A stretch of DNA of 64,000 bases, from the NCBI GenBank assembly GCA_021234155.1, contig JAJEKV010000097.1:2046001-2110000 (forward strand). Reading direction: 5' to 3'. Both the position numbers and the translations under genes were made by a program. The stretch comes from Isoetes taiwanensis. Lineage: Eukaryota > Streptophyta > Lycopodiopsida > Isoetales > Isoetaceae. Shown here one piece after another: positions 46,040 to 58,570 of the stretch. Numbering within the stretch: the first letter of the stretch is position 1; every line of letters begins with the position of its first letter. Below the pieces are notes generated by a model, which was not told the DNA's origin, ran no database searches, and saw nothing but the letters and a program-made list of their open reading frames with translations.

Positions 46040-46680
46040 ATAGAGAAAGTATTGATGCATGAGAAGTTTATGCTGAATGGTAGAAATTACCCAGCATAAA
46101 AGGATAATTTGCAATTGGCATTTCAGCTTGCTGACAATCTGATGTGGATTGTGATGGAATTAATCCTCCATCTTCAGCTGGAATCTGATGACAATTTATC
46201 AGATAAGGAGCAGAAATGGTTGAAGGACAATAATATGGCTTTTCATCAAGATTCCAATTGATGAGAAGATGCAAAGGTACATACTTGGAATAAAATCAGC
46301 TCATGAAGCTTGGATCAGATTTAAGACCTTGTGTGAAATAAAGAATTATACGAGAAAGCAATTTTTGGGGGATCAATTAGGTGCCCTAATATTGAGGGAT
46401 ATGGAGGAATTTCTTGGTTGAATTAGAGAGATTACTGCTCAAATAGCAGAAATTTGAGTGGAGTTGAGCGAATAGAATTGTCTATCAAGGAGCAGCAGAA
46501 TTTGAAAGCTTCTTGGATGGCTTTCAAACTAAAGGTGGCAGCAAAGAATTAACCGACTTTTAGAGAGGTTGCTGCAGGTTTACAACAGAAAGCATTGAGA
46601 TTTGAAGTGAAAGATCAGAAAGAAATATAGACAATTGAATGTACTATGGTAGAAGAAAAAGCTACAGTAGGATGATTAGG
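46040..46680 (+). pseudogene. Ty1/Copia gag remnant inside an ABCC intron
   Basis: Frames read EKFMLNGRNYPA, DNLQLAFQLADNLMWIVME, EQKWLKDNNMAFHQDSN, SAHEAWIRFKTLCEIKNYTR and KQFLGDQLGALILRDME. This is the order L.G.NY..W, WL..D..A, A.EAW..L, KNYTRKQFL..QL..L.. of plant Copia gag (UBN2/retrotran_gag type). Several stops. No protease, integrase or RT follows, so only a fragment was left or inserted. Confidence 0.8.
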
Positions 46681-47730
46681 GTGAGCATCTAGAAATCTAC
46701 AAATGAACTAACTAATGAATGCATGACTATGACTTTTATAAGGTTGCCATGTCAGGGCAGGTCAGCAGCAGTGTGACATCATCACCAACACGTCAGCATG
46801 AGTCTGACACCTCTCCTGATGACAAGCACTCCTACTTGTACATAATCTAGTTGGTGTCATAGACCCAAGCGTCTCTTTCTTTCTTTCTCGCCCCAGTTTG
46901 ATCTTTGGGGACTCCATGCATGTAGTATGACAAGAATGACTTGGTGAATTTGTTGAAGCCCCATCAAAGCCTTGCAAGAATCACACTGCTTGATTCGACA
47001 TCTAAATGTCCCAAAATTGGCAAAGTCGAGGCCAATGTCATGATCCAGCACTAAAATGCCTCAAGTTGGCAAAGTTAGCACTAACGCTAGTGATTGGGCA
47101 TAAGCCCAAACTACTTGGCCATGTTGAAATATAGAATATTTACTACTTGGCCATGTTAAACTTATTCTCCTCAGGGTTATATAAGCTTCATACAATCCAA
47201 TTTAGGGTTATAAGACGCCGTCATATCGCCATGCCAGTGTGGTTAAAACTAATGGTTCGTCACGGTGAACAAATAAGTTGCTGATGCCATTAAATATTTT
47301 TTGGAATCAAGTGTTTTTATCAAGATGTGTGGGGAGGCTGCATGCTTTGATGGTTTCTGATTATTGTAATTTGGAATTTTCCAATATTTTTGTCCATATG
47401 GTTTATAATTAATATATAATAACATAGCGTCATACATCTGGATAACAAGTGAAGTGAGTGGGGTAATCTGCATCATTAAGGTTGATGTAGTAATCTGCAT
47501 CATTAAGGTTGATGTAAGTTCTTTCTTTGCACCTGTACCTGAGCTTGGTGCATGTTTCCTATATGGCATCTACCTAAGTTGTACAGGAAATACATAGACT
47601 GAAGCAGTTCCTCAGAGTGTCAATAAAGTCATCTATCCCTTCCTCCAGTTGAGTTCCAAAATTTTTGTTTCTATCAAAGACTGAAGATCACAAGCTATGT
47701 TACAACATAAAGAGTTGCAATTTGTTTTAG
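46681..47730. other. Intron remainder with repeat-like sequence
   Basis: GCATGACTATGACTTTTATA (46721) has a relative at 51424 (GCATGACTATGGCTTTATAA), each followed by TTGCCATG or GGGCCATG. This suggests two copies of one unnamed repeat. 47460-47515 is a tandem duplication of GTAATCTGCATCATTAAGGT (two units). No coding sequence. Confidence 0.4.
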
Positions 47731-48331
47731 GTGGGAGCTGGGAAATCCTCGTTGTTGCAGGCAATACTTGGTGAGATGCATTGTCTTTTAGGGTCTGTTC
47801 ATGTTGGGGATCAACAGCTTTTGTGTCACAGGTGCTTTCTGTTCTTTCATCATCTTTCATAGATATCATCATGGCTTGTATGGTTACTGATTAAATCTGC
47901 ATAGGTTCCATGGATACAATCAGGGACATTACGTGACAACATCCTCTTTGGAAAGCAATATGATGAACAGAGGTACCTGCTGTACAGGCTCCTTTCCTCT
48001 ATAGTTTTATGTCTGGAAGCTAGTGAGTTCAAATGGCATTCTTGTTCTAATACACTGCCCATAGTTCAGCAATTTCTTATGTGGTCAAAGCTCCTTCAAG
48101 TGATAGTCAATTAGGTCCAAGGTTACTATAATTGCTGACATGAAATAACAAAAATAGGTACAATGGCGCTTATTTCTGCATGCCTTTGGACATGGATATT
48201 GAAGATATGCATTATGGTGACCTGGCTGAAATAGGAGAACGGGGGCACAACCTGTCAGGGGGTCAGAAATCTCGCTTAGCACTTGCCAGGTTGGTGATTA
48301 ACTTTGATGAGCAGCTTATTTGAAGCTTTAA

Positions 48332-48532
<201 letters not shown>

Positions 48533-49001
48533 TAATAAGGGATTCAGTTTAATTAAATGGATCTAATTTCATGAACTTAAGGAACCATCCATGATAATCA
48601 ATCAAGTAGGGAACTGCTAAGCGAGGGCTTCACCATTGAATGTAAAGAAACAGAAAATAATTTTGCTGCAGAAGTTCAAGTTTAAGTTGACTTCTTTTAA
48701 GACCACCACAAGAAGCTGTCTGCCATTAATCTACGAAGCTATGAAGTGGAAAAAGTATGTTTTTACTTTAAAAGCCAGCATGCCATATGATGCCCAAGAA
48801 CCATGATCAAGGTGCTTGAGCATAGGAGAGGCCACCCCTCAACCATTTTTGAAGTTGGCATTCTGTTTGAACTATTCTGCCTTGATTTTCTAGCTACAAG
48901 TCATTCAGCTTCTTGCTTCCTTTGTACTTAAAAGAACACACTGATAATGTTTAGCAAACCTGCAGTATGCCATTTCAATCTGACTTGCTTGTGTGATCAA
49001 G

Positions 49002-52000
49002 GCTATTTCTGCAGCAGACATGGTAATTTTATGGATGATGGGTATGTTAAGAATGTCAGTTACGCACCCGAGATTGGCATCCTCTTCCCCACCAGATGAT
49101 TTATTACATGGCACTGCTCTCAATGCCCTAGATTCTGGAACATCTTCCTCATTAAAGGGTCACATGGGGGGCAAGTAGATCATTCATTGTTAAAGTTTGC
49201 AAAATGGTCATGGACAATTGAAGGACTGTGAAATAAAAGAGGTCAGTGAACTTGATGGACTGCTAGTGCCGTTAGTTGAGAAAAGAAGCAAGACGAGAGG
49301 GGCATGTGGAAGCCTTCGTTTATAGGTGAGTCAATTTAGATTTTCCCAGTATGAAAGGTTTGTTCATGCGTTTATTTCCTTTAGTGGCACATCTTGTATG
49401 ACTTGTCATGCTTTCAGGAGCTATGCTACATTTGTTGGATGGTCTACTTTAGGGGTGATACTCACCAGTACCTTGTTTATGCAAATGTCGCTTGTCTGGG
49501 AATGACTGGTGGCTTTCTCATTGGGTCGACAGCGATATGGACAAATCAATTCGGCTTTTTCTGGTATTCTTCCAGTGCCGCATTATTTACTTTTGTATTA
49601 TGGACAGATGAACATGAACCCTAGCTTTGAGAAAGAATTTTGAAATCTCAGTAAAGTAAATTGTTTGGGATATATGAAGGGGATTAAACTATCTAATTTC
49701 TTGTGGTACTGCAGAAAGTGTTGTTTCTAATTGCCATTTCAAATTCAATATTTACACTGGCAAGGGCATTTTCATTAAACATGGTGGACTTCGGGCGCAT
49801 ATGAAATTCATAAATCTTTGCTATTAAATATAGCATCTGCACCTATTTCATTTTTTGATCAAAATCCTGGAGGCCGATTTTTAAATAGGTAATGGTTTAA
49901 GCTTGAGTATGAATGATAATGATATCCCTCATGCATGACCTGAAACTGTTAAACAGATTTTCTTCAGATCTCTATAATGATCGATGACTCACTCCCTTTT
50001 ATAGCAAAACATATTACTTGCAAACCTTTTTGGCCTTGTTGGGATTCTACTTGTTGTTGGTTTTATTGAGGTAAATTTTTATGAAATGCAAGACTTACTA
50101 GATTTTATGTTTTTATATTTAGGAGTGCTCTAGTGAAGGAATAATAAGAAAGAACATATTTTTTGATAATTGAGCTCCTAAATGTGGTCATTATAAACAT
50201 AAATCCTTTTCACTTCGAAGATAAAACTTTTAGAAACTTAGCATGAACAATCTTTTTGAGAAGGAAAGATATGAAAGAGTAAAAAGACATGTAAGAGCAG
50301 CTAGGATGGCTCCTGGATCATCTTCCTAGAAGATTTTCATTGAATGATGTTTTTAGCAACAGTGTCTTGAAGGCTATAATCCTCTGTGCCGATCCAAGAA
50401 CTCCATATGCTTTTGGTCTCATAGACCCTGATGGGTCTCCCATCCTTCCGCACTTCCTTTTCTTATTCATTAAGTATGGTGCAAAATGAGACTTCACCAT
50501 TGAGACCGTGGTTTGGAACATTTTAGATCCCCAAGTGGCTGATCAATTTGCTCAAAATCTGGTTCGGGTTAGATATGGTTGACTTTGGTGCGGATGTATG
50601 AGTCAGACCATGTTTCAGTTTCCGGTCACCAACAACTACAACTAATAGTCTTATAGTTTCTCACATGATTAGGTGCTTTTCTTTGCTAATTGCTGACTCA
50701 CTTTTAAATTGTTTGCAGTGGGCATTTCTATTGGTCTTGATTCCCCTTCTATATATTTTCCGAAACTTACAGGTTAGATTTCTTCGTTCTATATATTTTC
50801 TGAGATTTACATGCTAGATTTCTTCAAGTGCGTCTTGTGATTCATGACAAGACGCCAAGTCTCCACTCATATTGCATCAGATGCTTAGATTTGTATTCCG
50901 GTGAGGGGGGTCGATGGGCATAGATGAAAAATGAGACCAGAGAAATTTAGAGGAGGTCCTATATCTTGGATTCTCTTTGCCTTTCCTTTCCTGAATCCTG
51001 TTTGTTTCTTGGAATGGTCAATCCTTTGAAAATCGATTTATTCATTTGTTTTTCTGCAAAAACCGACTCTTTGAAGTTGATAGAGTTGAAGTTCCCTTGT
51101 TGTCTTCCAGGTTTCTTCAGAAGGTAATTCTGTTCATATTATTTGTTACAGGTTGCATACAGGGCAACATCGCGAGCTACGGAGGCTTGACAGCGTTTCA
51201 CGGTCCCCCGTGTACACATCATTTGTGGAAGCACTAGATGGTGCACCAATAATCCGCGCCTTCAATTCTCAGGTATGTACTTGCAACAAGTTGGAAGTTC
51301 ACTGGTTTGGAAAACACAACTAAAACCACCATTAATTACAAACCTGTCTTGATCTCATTATTGGTGCTGTATGAATGGAATGAGATACATGAGATAGCTT
51401 AGCAAGTGATCTGATTGCTAAAGCATGACTATGGCTTTATAAGTGGGCCATGCCAGTAACATACGTGGCATGCCTAGTCATCTATGAATAGTGACATGGG
51501 ACATGTCATATGCCTTGTCATATGAATAGTGAGGTGACAGATTTTTTATTTTTAATGTGACAAAGTAATCTGGAAATACTTTTCCTCATCGAATAATGTG
51601 AACTTGCTTCCCAGGAATTGTTTGTGGCTAAAAAATGCCCAGCTAATTAGTGCAAACCAGCTGGCTTCGCTTCTCAGAAACTTGTGCAAGTCTCTGGCTT
51701 TCCATACGTCTGCAGGTAGTAAATACGATAAAATAATGTTTTAATTTCCAACTTTAATCATGGTTAAATATGTGAATGCAGATGATGGCATCATTTGTCG
51801 TGTTTTTATCAGCATAGTGGCAATTGGAAGTCAAACTAAATCTTTCCCAGTGAGGTCAATTGCAGCTGGCTTGGTGAGTCAAACTAAATCTTTTCTAATG
51901 AAGGCAATTGCAGCTGGCTTGGTGGGTACCACCAAATGTGATCTTTATTCTTATATGCATATATGTAGAAGCTTTTACTTCTTAGGTACTGGTCCTCAAA

Positions 52001-52554
52001 CGTAAGATACTTCTTAGAAATCAAGGAGCAAAGAGAAGGAAAGACATGGCTTTGTTAAGGCGTAACATGAGAAGTTGCAATAATAAAGAATGAATCCAAG
52101 TCACATGTTGCTGTGGTTCAAAGTACAAGGTCAAATTACTTAGGCTTAAAACGTAGGTAGAAAAACCGTCGAATTGCATTTCACATAGATAGGAGAATAA
52201 CTCTCAAAGAGAAGAAACTAAGTATTACGAAGTCAAATCACTTAGGCTTAAAATGTAGGTGGAAAAACCTTCGAAATGCATTTCACATAGCTAGGAGAAG
52301 AAACTTTTCTTATACATATGGAAATATTGTATTGTTGCCTCATGTCAAAGACATGAATTGCTAAACATGTTTCATTCACTTCAAATTACTTCACTACATT
52401 GAAATCACACTGCCATCTTCATTTCGTGCCATTGCTCATGCAGGTAGGTTTGGCGCTTTCTTACGCTACACCCATCATATCATTACTGAGTGACATATTG
52501 ACAACCTTCACAGAAACAGAGAAAGAAATGGTTTCTATGGAACGGATGCAGCAG
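49002..52554 (+). other. ABCC locus: linker and second transmembrane domain exons (TMD2)
   Basis: Exon 49002-49325 begins AISAADMVIL and continues in other frames (DDGYVKNVSYAPEIGIL; HVEAFVYR). 49418 to about 49600: SYATFVGWSTLGVILTSTLF, then frameshift, SGNDWWLSHWVDSDMDKS. 49715-49888: KVLFLIAISNSIFTLARAFS, then APISFFDQNPGGRFLNR. 49957-50070: DDSLPFIA, ANLFGLVGILLVVGFIE. 50719-50772: WAFLLVLIPLLYIFRNLQ. 51152-51272: LRRLDSVSRSPVYTSFVEAL. 51615-51715: TCASLWLSIRLQ. 51782-51873. 52444-52554: GLALSYATPIISLLSDILTT and ETEKEMVSMERMQQ. This is the most damaged part: seven or more exons need a frame change, yet the splice borders hold. Confidence 0.85.
51818..51925. repeat. Tandem duplication of about 51 bp across an exon-intron border
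   Basis: AGTCAAACTAAATCTTTCCC…GCAATTGCAGCTGGCTTGGTGAG-type sequence occurs twice (51828 and 51878 starts: GTCAAACTAAATCTTT). The exon end GCAGCTGGCTTG with its GT donor is thus present twice (about 51873 and 51924). Confidence 0.85.
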
Positions 52555-52680
52555 GTGACAATTTGCAAATCCTTTTATTTCTGTTGTTTATTCTGGAAAC
52601 TCTGATTCTTAATGTCTGTCATCTAGCATATTGTCAATACGATTATTGTTTACAGTGCCACTCCATTTGATAATTTGCAG

Positions 52681-53821
52681 TACTTGGATATTGAAAAAGA
52701 AGGCTTTGGTGGAAACATAGATGTCGGCACGTCTTGGCCCCTAGAAGGTGCTGTTACATTCTCCAATGTCAGTCTTATTTATCGGCCAGGACTGCCACGT
52801 TCTCTGGACGATGTGTCGTTTAGCATTTCCGCAGGCCAGAAGGTAAGAAAAAGTTTTGAAGTTTGAGTATAGGCAAGGAAAACCTAGGGAACGCCCACAT
52901 CACATGCTGTGTAGTTTAACTTCCAACTGACCAGTTGCATCAGATATTGATTAAGTATATTTCCTGTATGCACGTAGGTTGGAATAGCTGGACGAACAGG
53001 CGCAGGAAAATCAAGCATTTTGGCAGCCTTGTTCCGACTGACCCCACATATATGGTCAAATCATCGTTGATGGCATTGAAACTTCCAGCATCCCTCTTCA
53101 AGAGCTTCGATCTAGATTAGTGGTTGTCCCACAAATGCCATTCCTTTTCAAGGAACAATAAGGTGCATATTTCTTCATAACGTAAATATGACTGCATTCT
53201 TAAAAGGCTGGAATATGAATACTTTGCAGAGAAAATTTAGATCCTTGTGGAAAAGCTAGTGATTTCATGTTATGGAACGTCCTGGAGAAATGCCATATTA
53301 AGGGCATAGCTGTGGCTGCTGGAGGTCTTGATGCATGCGTCCAAGAAGGTGGTGAAAGCTTCTCTCTTGGACAGCGGCAACTGATCTGCCTTGCACGGTC
53401 TTTATTGCAGCATTCCCATGTTAGCATCATTTCCCATCTTCTCAATAATTCCCATATCTTAGGTATGACTTATCAGTGTTGCTGGTGTCAGGTTATTTGC
53501 TTTGACGAATGCACAGCAAATATAGACCCTCAGACTACGTCCTTGCTCAAAAAAGAACTGTCGCCTCAGAATGCAAAGGAATGACAGTAATAACTATTGC
53601 ACATAGAATCTCAACGATCCAAGATCTTGAACGTGTTCTCATTATGGATCATGGAAAGCTGGTAACTTTTATATCTCTTATAGTCTGATTCTTCCATTTA
53701 TCATAATTGAAGTTCGTAAGTACAGGTTGAAGACGGAGACCCAAAGGTCCTTCTTGCCGACCCATCTTCAAGGTTCTTCAACTTGAAAAAGCATCAGTTG
53801 AGTAGTTTTGGACTGCTGTAG
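52681..53821 (+). other. ABCC locus: second nucleotide-binding domain exons (NBD2) and C-terminus
   Basis: 52681-52842, in frame: YLDIEKEGFGGNIDVG and VTFSNVSLIYRPGLPRSLDD. 52978-53162: VGIAGRTGAGKSSILAALFR (Walker A), then after a frameshift VDGIETSSIPLQELRSRLVV and VPQMPFLF (Q-loop). 53230-53419: ENLDPCGKAS, GGESFSLGQRQLICLARSLL (signature). 53492-53661: CFDECTANIDPQTTSLL (Walker B variant with CTANID, as in plant ABCC13), frameshift, VITIAHRISTIQDLERVLIM (H-loop). 53726-53821: VEDGDPKVLLADPSSRFFNL to TAG. Three small indels in this part (two in 52978-53162, one in 53492-53661). Confidence 0.9.
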
Positions 53822-56765
53822 AAGATTGTTTAAATACCCCTGTATTCTTTATAATTGTCGTGCCAAAACGCCAAGAACGTCTTTAAGAAAGCTTTGTATT
53901 TCTCTGTTATTGACATTCACACCATGAACATCTTAGCAGGGATACTATGTGGCTAATTTGTGACAGATTTACGGTCGGCAATCTCCGGCCCTGGCTTATT
54001 TGTGACAGATTTATTTCCTAGTATGGCTCATCATCTCTGTTGCATAGCGGCTCTATAACTGAGTCCGGTAATCCTTAATTCATATATAGGATTAACCAGC
54101 ATTCTTGCTTTTCATTTCTTTTGTCTCACCATGATGAGCAGCTAGAAGATGTTAATTAACAGATACTCCGTTTAACTAGTCTTACTCTTATCCTCTTAGA
54201 TCCTATAAAGTCCATTGTAGCTCTGCAAATAACTTGAATTTTCCACACAGTATGCATCTCAATATTAACTGACACAATGAGGTTAAGACAATATCATCCG
54301 GAATGTCAAAAGTTAAGCACAATATCAGAATTTCCACCACCGTGATGCACAATGGGATTAAGATGCGTTTTCCACTGAACAAGATACCGAGTCCAGAGTA
54401 ACAGCTTAAGTTAGCGGATCATCAGTTGGTGATTCTGCATAACAAAATGAAGTACACATGCTACCGCTATAGGAATAAGAAAAAATGAGATGAAAACAAT
54501 GAGATTCAGAAAAGCAAGCATAATTTCCAATATCAGATTTTTAAGCATTTGTAAGGGCGTATTTATTTCAAACGCTTTTTTGTATGAACTCTTTTCTCCT
54601 TTGGCCTAGCGGATGGCGTGCTTCAGATTTCATTTCTGTCTCCTCTTCCCTCCAGAGCATCTTTAAATGGGAAAATTTCACCTCTGTATGCAAGGTAATT
54701 AAATACACATTAGCTTGCTATTGTCACAGGCTATAAGAAAAACAAAACGTATTATAAGGTCGAAGTTTTACAATTCAGATCGTTATATGGAGGGCCGTCC
54801 CCTGGAGCCACTGTGCTGGAAGCGACTTTTGGTCGTGCCACGTCGTGTGGCACTTTCGGTCGTGCGTGGGGGCCGACCAAGCTTCAACTTTGGTCGACTT
54901 GATTAAGCCTATGTCTCCAGCACTACATAGCGTTCGAATGCATTTTGTAAAGCCTGCCTAAAAGTTGAATTAGATCCCATTCAATACAAACGGATTCAAT
55001 TTGGCGGCAGATCATTCACAATTCTTTTGAATATGTTCGATCCAACAATTAAATTGGTTAGATCTTCCGGGTGGGCGCTTGCAATAGGGCAATTTTGATG
55101 GCGCCTATACGATCAACGGGATCTATTTAAACCTCGATCCCGAGCTCCTACAATTACCAAGAGGATTAAATGTTAAAGGAAGAGAAGACAGAGCATACAC
55201 CAGATAAGGGCAAGGCCAAGAGGACTCTTACATTGAAGAGAGGCCAATAGATCGAACATCAAATGCCATGAGGACATCTTATAGGAGGTTAGTAAATATA
55301 GCATTTCTATTAGCAAGGTTCTAGGCCCGAAGGTTCAGTTGAAAATCGTATAAAACATATGCGTACGAGAGGGGTTTTCTTTGGCTTTTTTTCGTACATA
55401 TATAAATGGAAGGGGTTTTTTTGGCTTGAATTAGCATAATAACAGACGACTTCTTTTGTACTTTTGTATGTTTGTTTATACGGGTTTACTAAGATTTGGT
55501 GATTGTATTTCACGTGGTGTACTAATTAGTACTTCTAGACTGCATCAAGTATTTCATAATTCAATCGTCACACCAGAAGATTTTGGCAAGGTATTGTTTT
55601 TTTAAGAAATTGCTAGAATTGGTTAGACTTTCTTGCTTCAAGTTGTAGAAATTTTAGGAAGGTCTTGTCTACAAAGGATTGTCTAAGACTTTTTTCCCTT
55701 TGACTTGCCAAGTTCTGGCGTCGTCTTGTTTGTTTAAAAATAGTTAGAAGGCATCATCTTGTTTATCTAGAAATAGTTAGAATTAATCGAATTGTTTTGC
55801 CAAAGTTGTCTACCCATTACTTATTGTAATATGTTGTATTATTATATGCAATTTATCATTGCAAGGCAGTGCACCATAAATACTTAGTGGTTATTGTATT
55901 GACTAGGTACCAGGATTCGAAATGCCAGCATTCAATTATTGTTGACATGAATAGGATATGTTGTCCTACAAAAAAAGGTAACAAATTGGACTTCGTCCTA
56001 TTAATAGGATTTTGTGCTATTCTTTTTAAGGGGAGGAAGACTTGTTTTAGTAGAAAGAGTTAGTTGATTTGATATCATTCTATGGAACATCAAAGAAGGT
56101 TAGGAAAGGAAAGAATAGAAAATTGTTGCAGCTTTGGCGAGACATGTCTGGAGAAGAGAATATGCTAAATTTAAGTTACATGTTCAAGCAAATTGTCACA
56201 TATAAAACTTGAAGAGGTAGGAGCTGCTATTGCATGAAATGAGGTATATGTTTAACTCTTATAATGTGTTGAAATTGATATAGGTCGCACTTGTTCAAAG
56301 GCACAAATAATGCGATATTTGAGACCATGTCTCGTCATAGGATCGCTATGAAAGATAAGTTTGCAAAGATGATGGAATCAAAGATGTTGGATGGATGGCT
56401 GAATATTACTATAAATGGGCCTGATGATTGTGGTGATTTTGACTATGCAGATAATATTGAAGTCTGGAAAAAGATGTCAAGTCATAAAAACGAGAATGCT
56501 ACAATGATCATTGTTTATAGTTTGATTCAAACATTGCGCCTTTGCATATTTTAATCTTTTAATGTCTAAAATTTTAGTACTTTTATGTGGAATTATCTAT
56601 TGTACTGATTTTGGACTCTATCCTGTTGTTTTTTATAGTAGGTTGGACATGTCTTACTGAAATTGAAGATGTCCTATTGGATTTTTGTTTACCTTAGTTT
56701 TTATAGAATTTCAAACCCTGCTGGGTACGTTTGAAAAGCAACTCATAAAACAAATTTAAAACAAA
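53822..56765. other. Intergenic stretch 3' of the ABCC locus
   Basis: No AATAAA just after the stop. A short hairpin lies at 54835-54853. A frame at 56291-56554 (+, 87 codons) reads RHRIAMKDKFAKMMESKMLD and is protein-like but unrecognised. The rest is AT-rich without features. Confidence 0.35.
54835..54853. repeat. Perfect 7-bp hairpin GTGCCAC-GTCGT-GTGGCAC
   Basis: Stem arms 54835-54841 and 54847-54853 with a 5-base loop, within a short GC-rich island (54795-54900) where GGTCGTGC occurs twice. Could be a structured remnant of a TE end. Confidence 0.7.
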
Positions 56766-56794
56766 CTAGTAACGGTTGCCCGGCATTGCCGGGC
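56766..56794 (-). mobile_element. Helitron 3' terminus, minus orientation (hairpin + CTAG)
   Basis: The minus strand reads GCCCGGCAATGCCGGGC, AACCGTTA, CTAG (56769-56766), then T. Stem 56778-56784 / 56788-56794. Same hairpin sequence and same 7-8 nt spacing as the plus-strand end at 35820-35849, so likely the same Helitron family. The element body would lie at higher coordinates (56795 onward); no Rep/helicase is visible. Confidence 0.7.
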
Positions 56795-57957
56795 CTTGAA
56801 GTTTATACTGGGTGGTATGCACTGACAATGAAATTTATGTTGGAGTTGTTACGTAGATGTTGGTGCCATTGCTAGGCTTTGATAGTAATGTCCTATGTTG
56901 CATTTGTGTTTAATTAGTTAGTTTGTAAATGGTGGCTAGAAATAAAGTCGTATAAATCATTAAGGAACAGGTCTTTCCAGATGCTCAAGTTGCCTATTGA
57001 TGCTTGTAGTCATATTGTTAAAGTTATACGTGTAGTTGTATTGTTAAAGCTATAAGTGTTTCTCCTTACATGACGGGCGATATCTTCATGTTGTGGTTGG
57101 GCTCTTTATTCGTTACCTTTCTGTGTTATGTATGTGGTGGTAGGCCACCTCATGAAATGCTAAATCGCACTGGTTGATGACATATTGAACCCCCTCGTGA
57201 GATGCCGAATAATGTCAACATATGTTGGAATGGTGATGGGATGCCTTATGCCTATGTTGTGCATCTGCAAGACTGCTTCGATGTCGTCGTATGTTAGAAT
57301 GGTGATGGGATGCCTATGTTGTGCATACGCAAGAGTCTTCGAAGCAGCGTATGAAACTATGATGTTGGTTTGTGAAAGGACGTTTGACTCCATATTAGAA
57401 ATGTAGAATTAACGAATTGTTAAGCAACATTATGCCGTGGACACATATTTGGTTGCAAACGTAGATGACCGACAAAGATAATGTCTACGTTACAAAACCC
57501 GTTGGTTACCATTGTGAAGTACATGAGTGCAAAGTCTAAGTATGTGGTGTGAATTTGCTTCCTTTAAAATGTAAAAATATTTAATAGTGTAGTGTTTTAT
57601 GACTTTAGAAGATGATTTCCACGGTATTGAATGACTTTAGAAGATTTCTATGGTATTGAACTACCATATAGAGCCCATGATGTAGGTAAGCTATCAAAAA
57701 GCAAATTGACTAGAAAGATGGATTGATAATGAGTTATTGTTGACAATAATAAACGGTTGCATAAGTGTAGATTCTCTTGGCTTTTTAAATTTAGAAAAGA
57801 CTATGCTCAAAGTATCCCCTTTAAATTGAACAAATGTTACACTCAATGGATGTCCCAATACTCCTGGGCTTTAACAACTATAAATAATGTCAAAGCTTGT
57901 TTGCAGGCTAAAGAAAAATAAATTCTAATTTTCAAAAGCATGCCATTTATAATATAG
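56795..57957. other. Possible non-autonomous Helitron body with internal duplication
   Basis: 57205-57330 contains two units of ATGTTGGAATGGTGATGGGA / ATGTTAGAATGGTGATGGGA followed by TGCCT…ATGTTGTGCAT, offset by about 75 bp. No ORF of note. The 5' (TC) end of the Helitron was not found. Confidence 0.35.
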
Positions 57958-58570
57958 TGTTTTTTTTTTTTTTTGAAGAACGACAAACTTTATTGAAACT
58001 CCAAGCCAAAAGCAAAATACAAATGCAGAGGCGGGAATAAAGTCTCAGAGGATAATCATGATCCACTGAGTAGAACCACAGCCTATGCATAAGACAACAC
58101 ACTCAAATAGGACTCAAATATCAACTGTCGCTTGGCAGGAGCAAGCGAAGAACAATGGTATGCCTTAGCGATTCTAGCTTGTGCGTCTTGGAGGACAACT
58201 GCAGGAGGAATATCCAAACCCTGAAAGATACACAGTCTTCTGCGCTTCCAGATGGACCACAACAACCATCCTGATGCTAAATGAAATGCTTGGCTCCGCA
58301 ACTTATTCCAAGTATCCAGATAAATAGCCAGAAGCACTTGCTGACTTGTCAATGTCACATGAAAAAGAGAAACCATCCAAGGCCAAACAGGCTGGAGATG
58401 AACACATAAAAAAAAAATCAGAAAAATGGGCAATTTAAAATTCCCGTTTGGCTGCAATGTTCTACATGCCCAACATTGCATATTCATTATGGCGGTGAAT
58501 TTGGTATCTGTGGAATCTATGATATCTGACTTCTTCTGGCCTTCGCACTTGAAATCTGGCGGAAACAATT
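57958..58570 (-). mobile_element. 5'-truncated L1-type LINE (3' end)
   Basis: The plus-strand T-run at 57959-57974 is a minus-strand poly(A) tail, with AATAAA-type signal (TCAATAAAGTT) just before it. The minus-strand ORF 58568-58083 (161 codons) reads MQCWACRTLQPNGNFKL, then WNKLRSQAFHLASGWLLWSI and WKRRRLCIFQGLDIPPAVVL, the W..W...N/R..IF pattern after zf-RVT at the end of plant L1 ORF2. Only the C-terminal piece is present, as is usual for truncated insertions. The target duplication is unclear (ATGCCATTTAT at 57942 versus ATGCCATTATT at 58576). Confidence 0.8.

Noticed and set aside
55068-55085. 14-mer TTGCAAGCGCCCAC shared with 35797-35810
   Set aside because: A match of this length is expected by chance in a window of this size, and no Helitron hairpin follows it.
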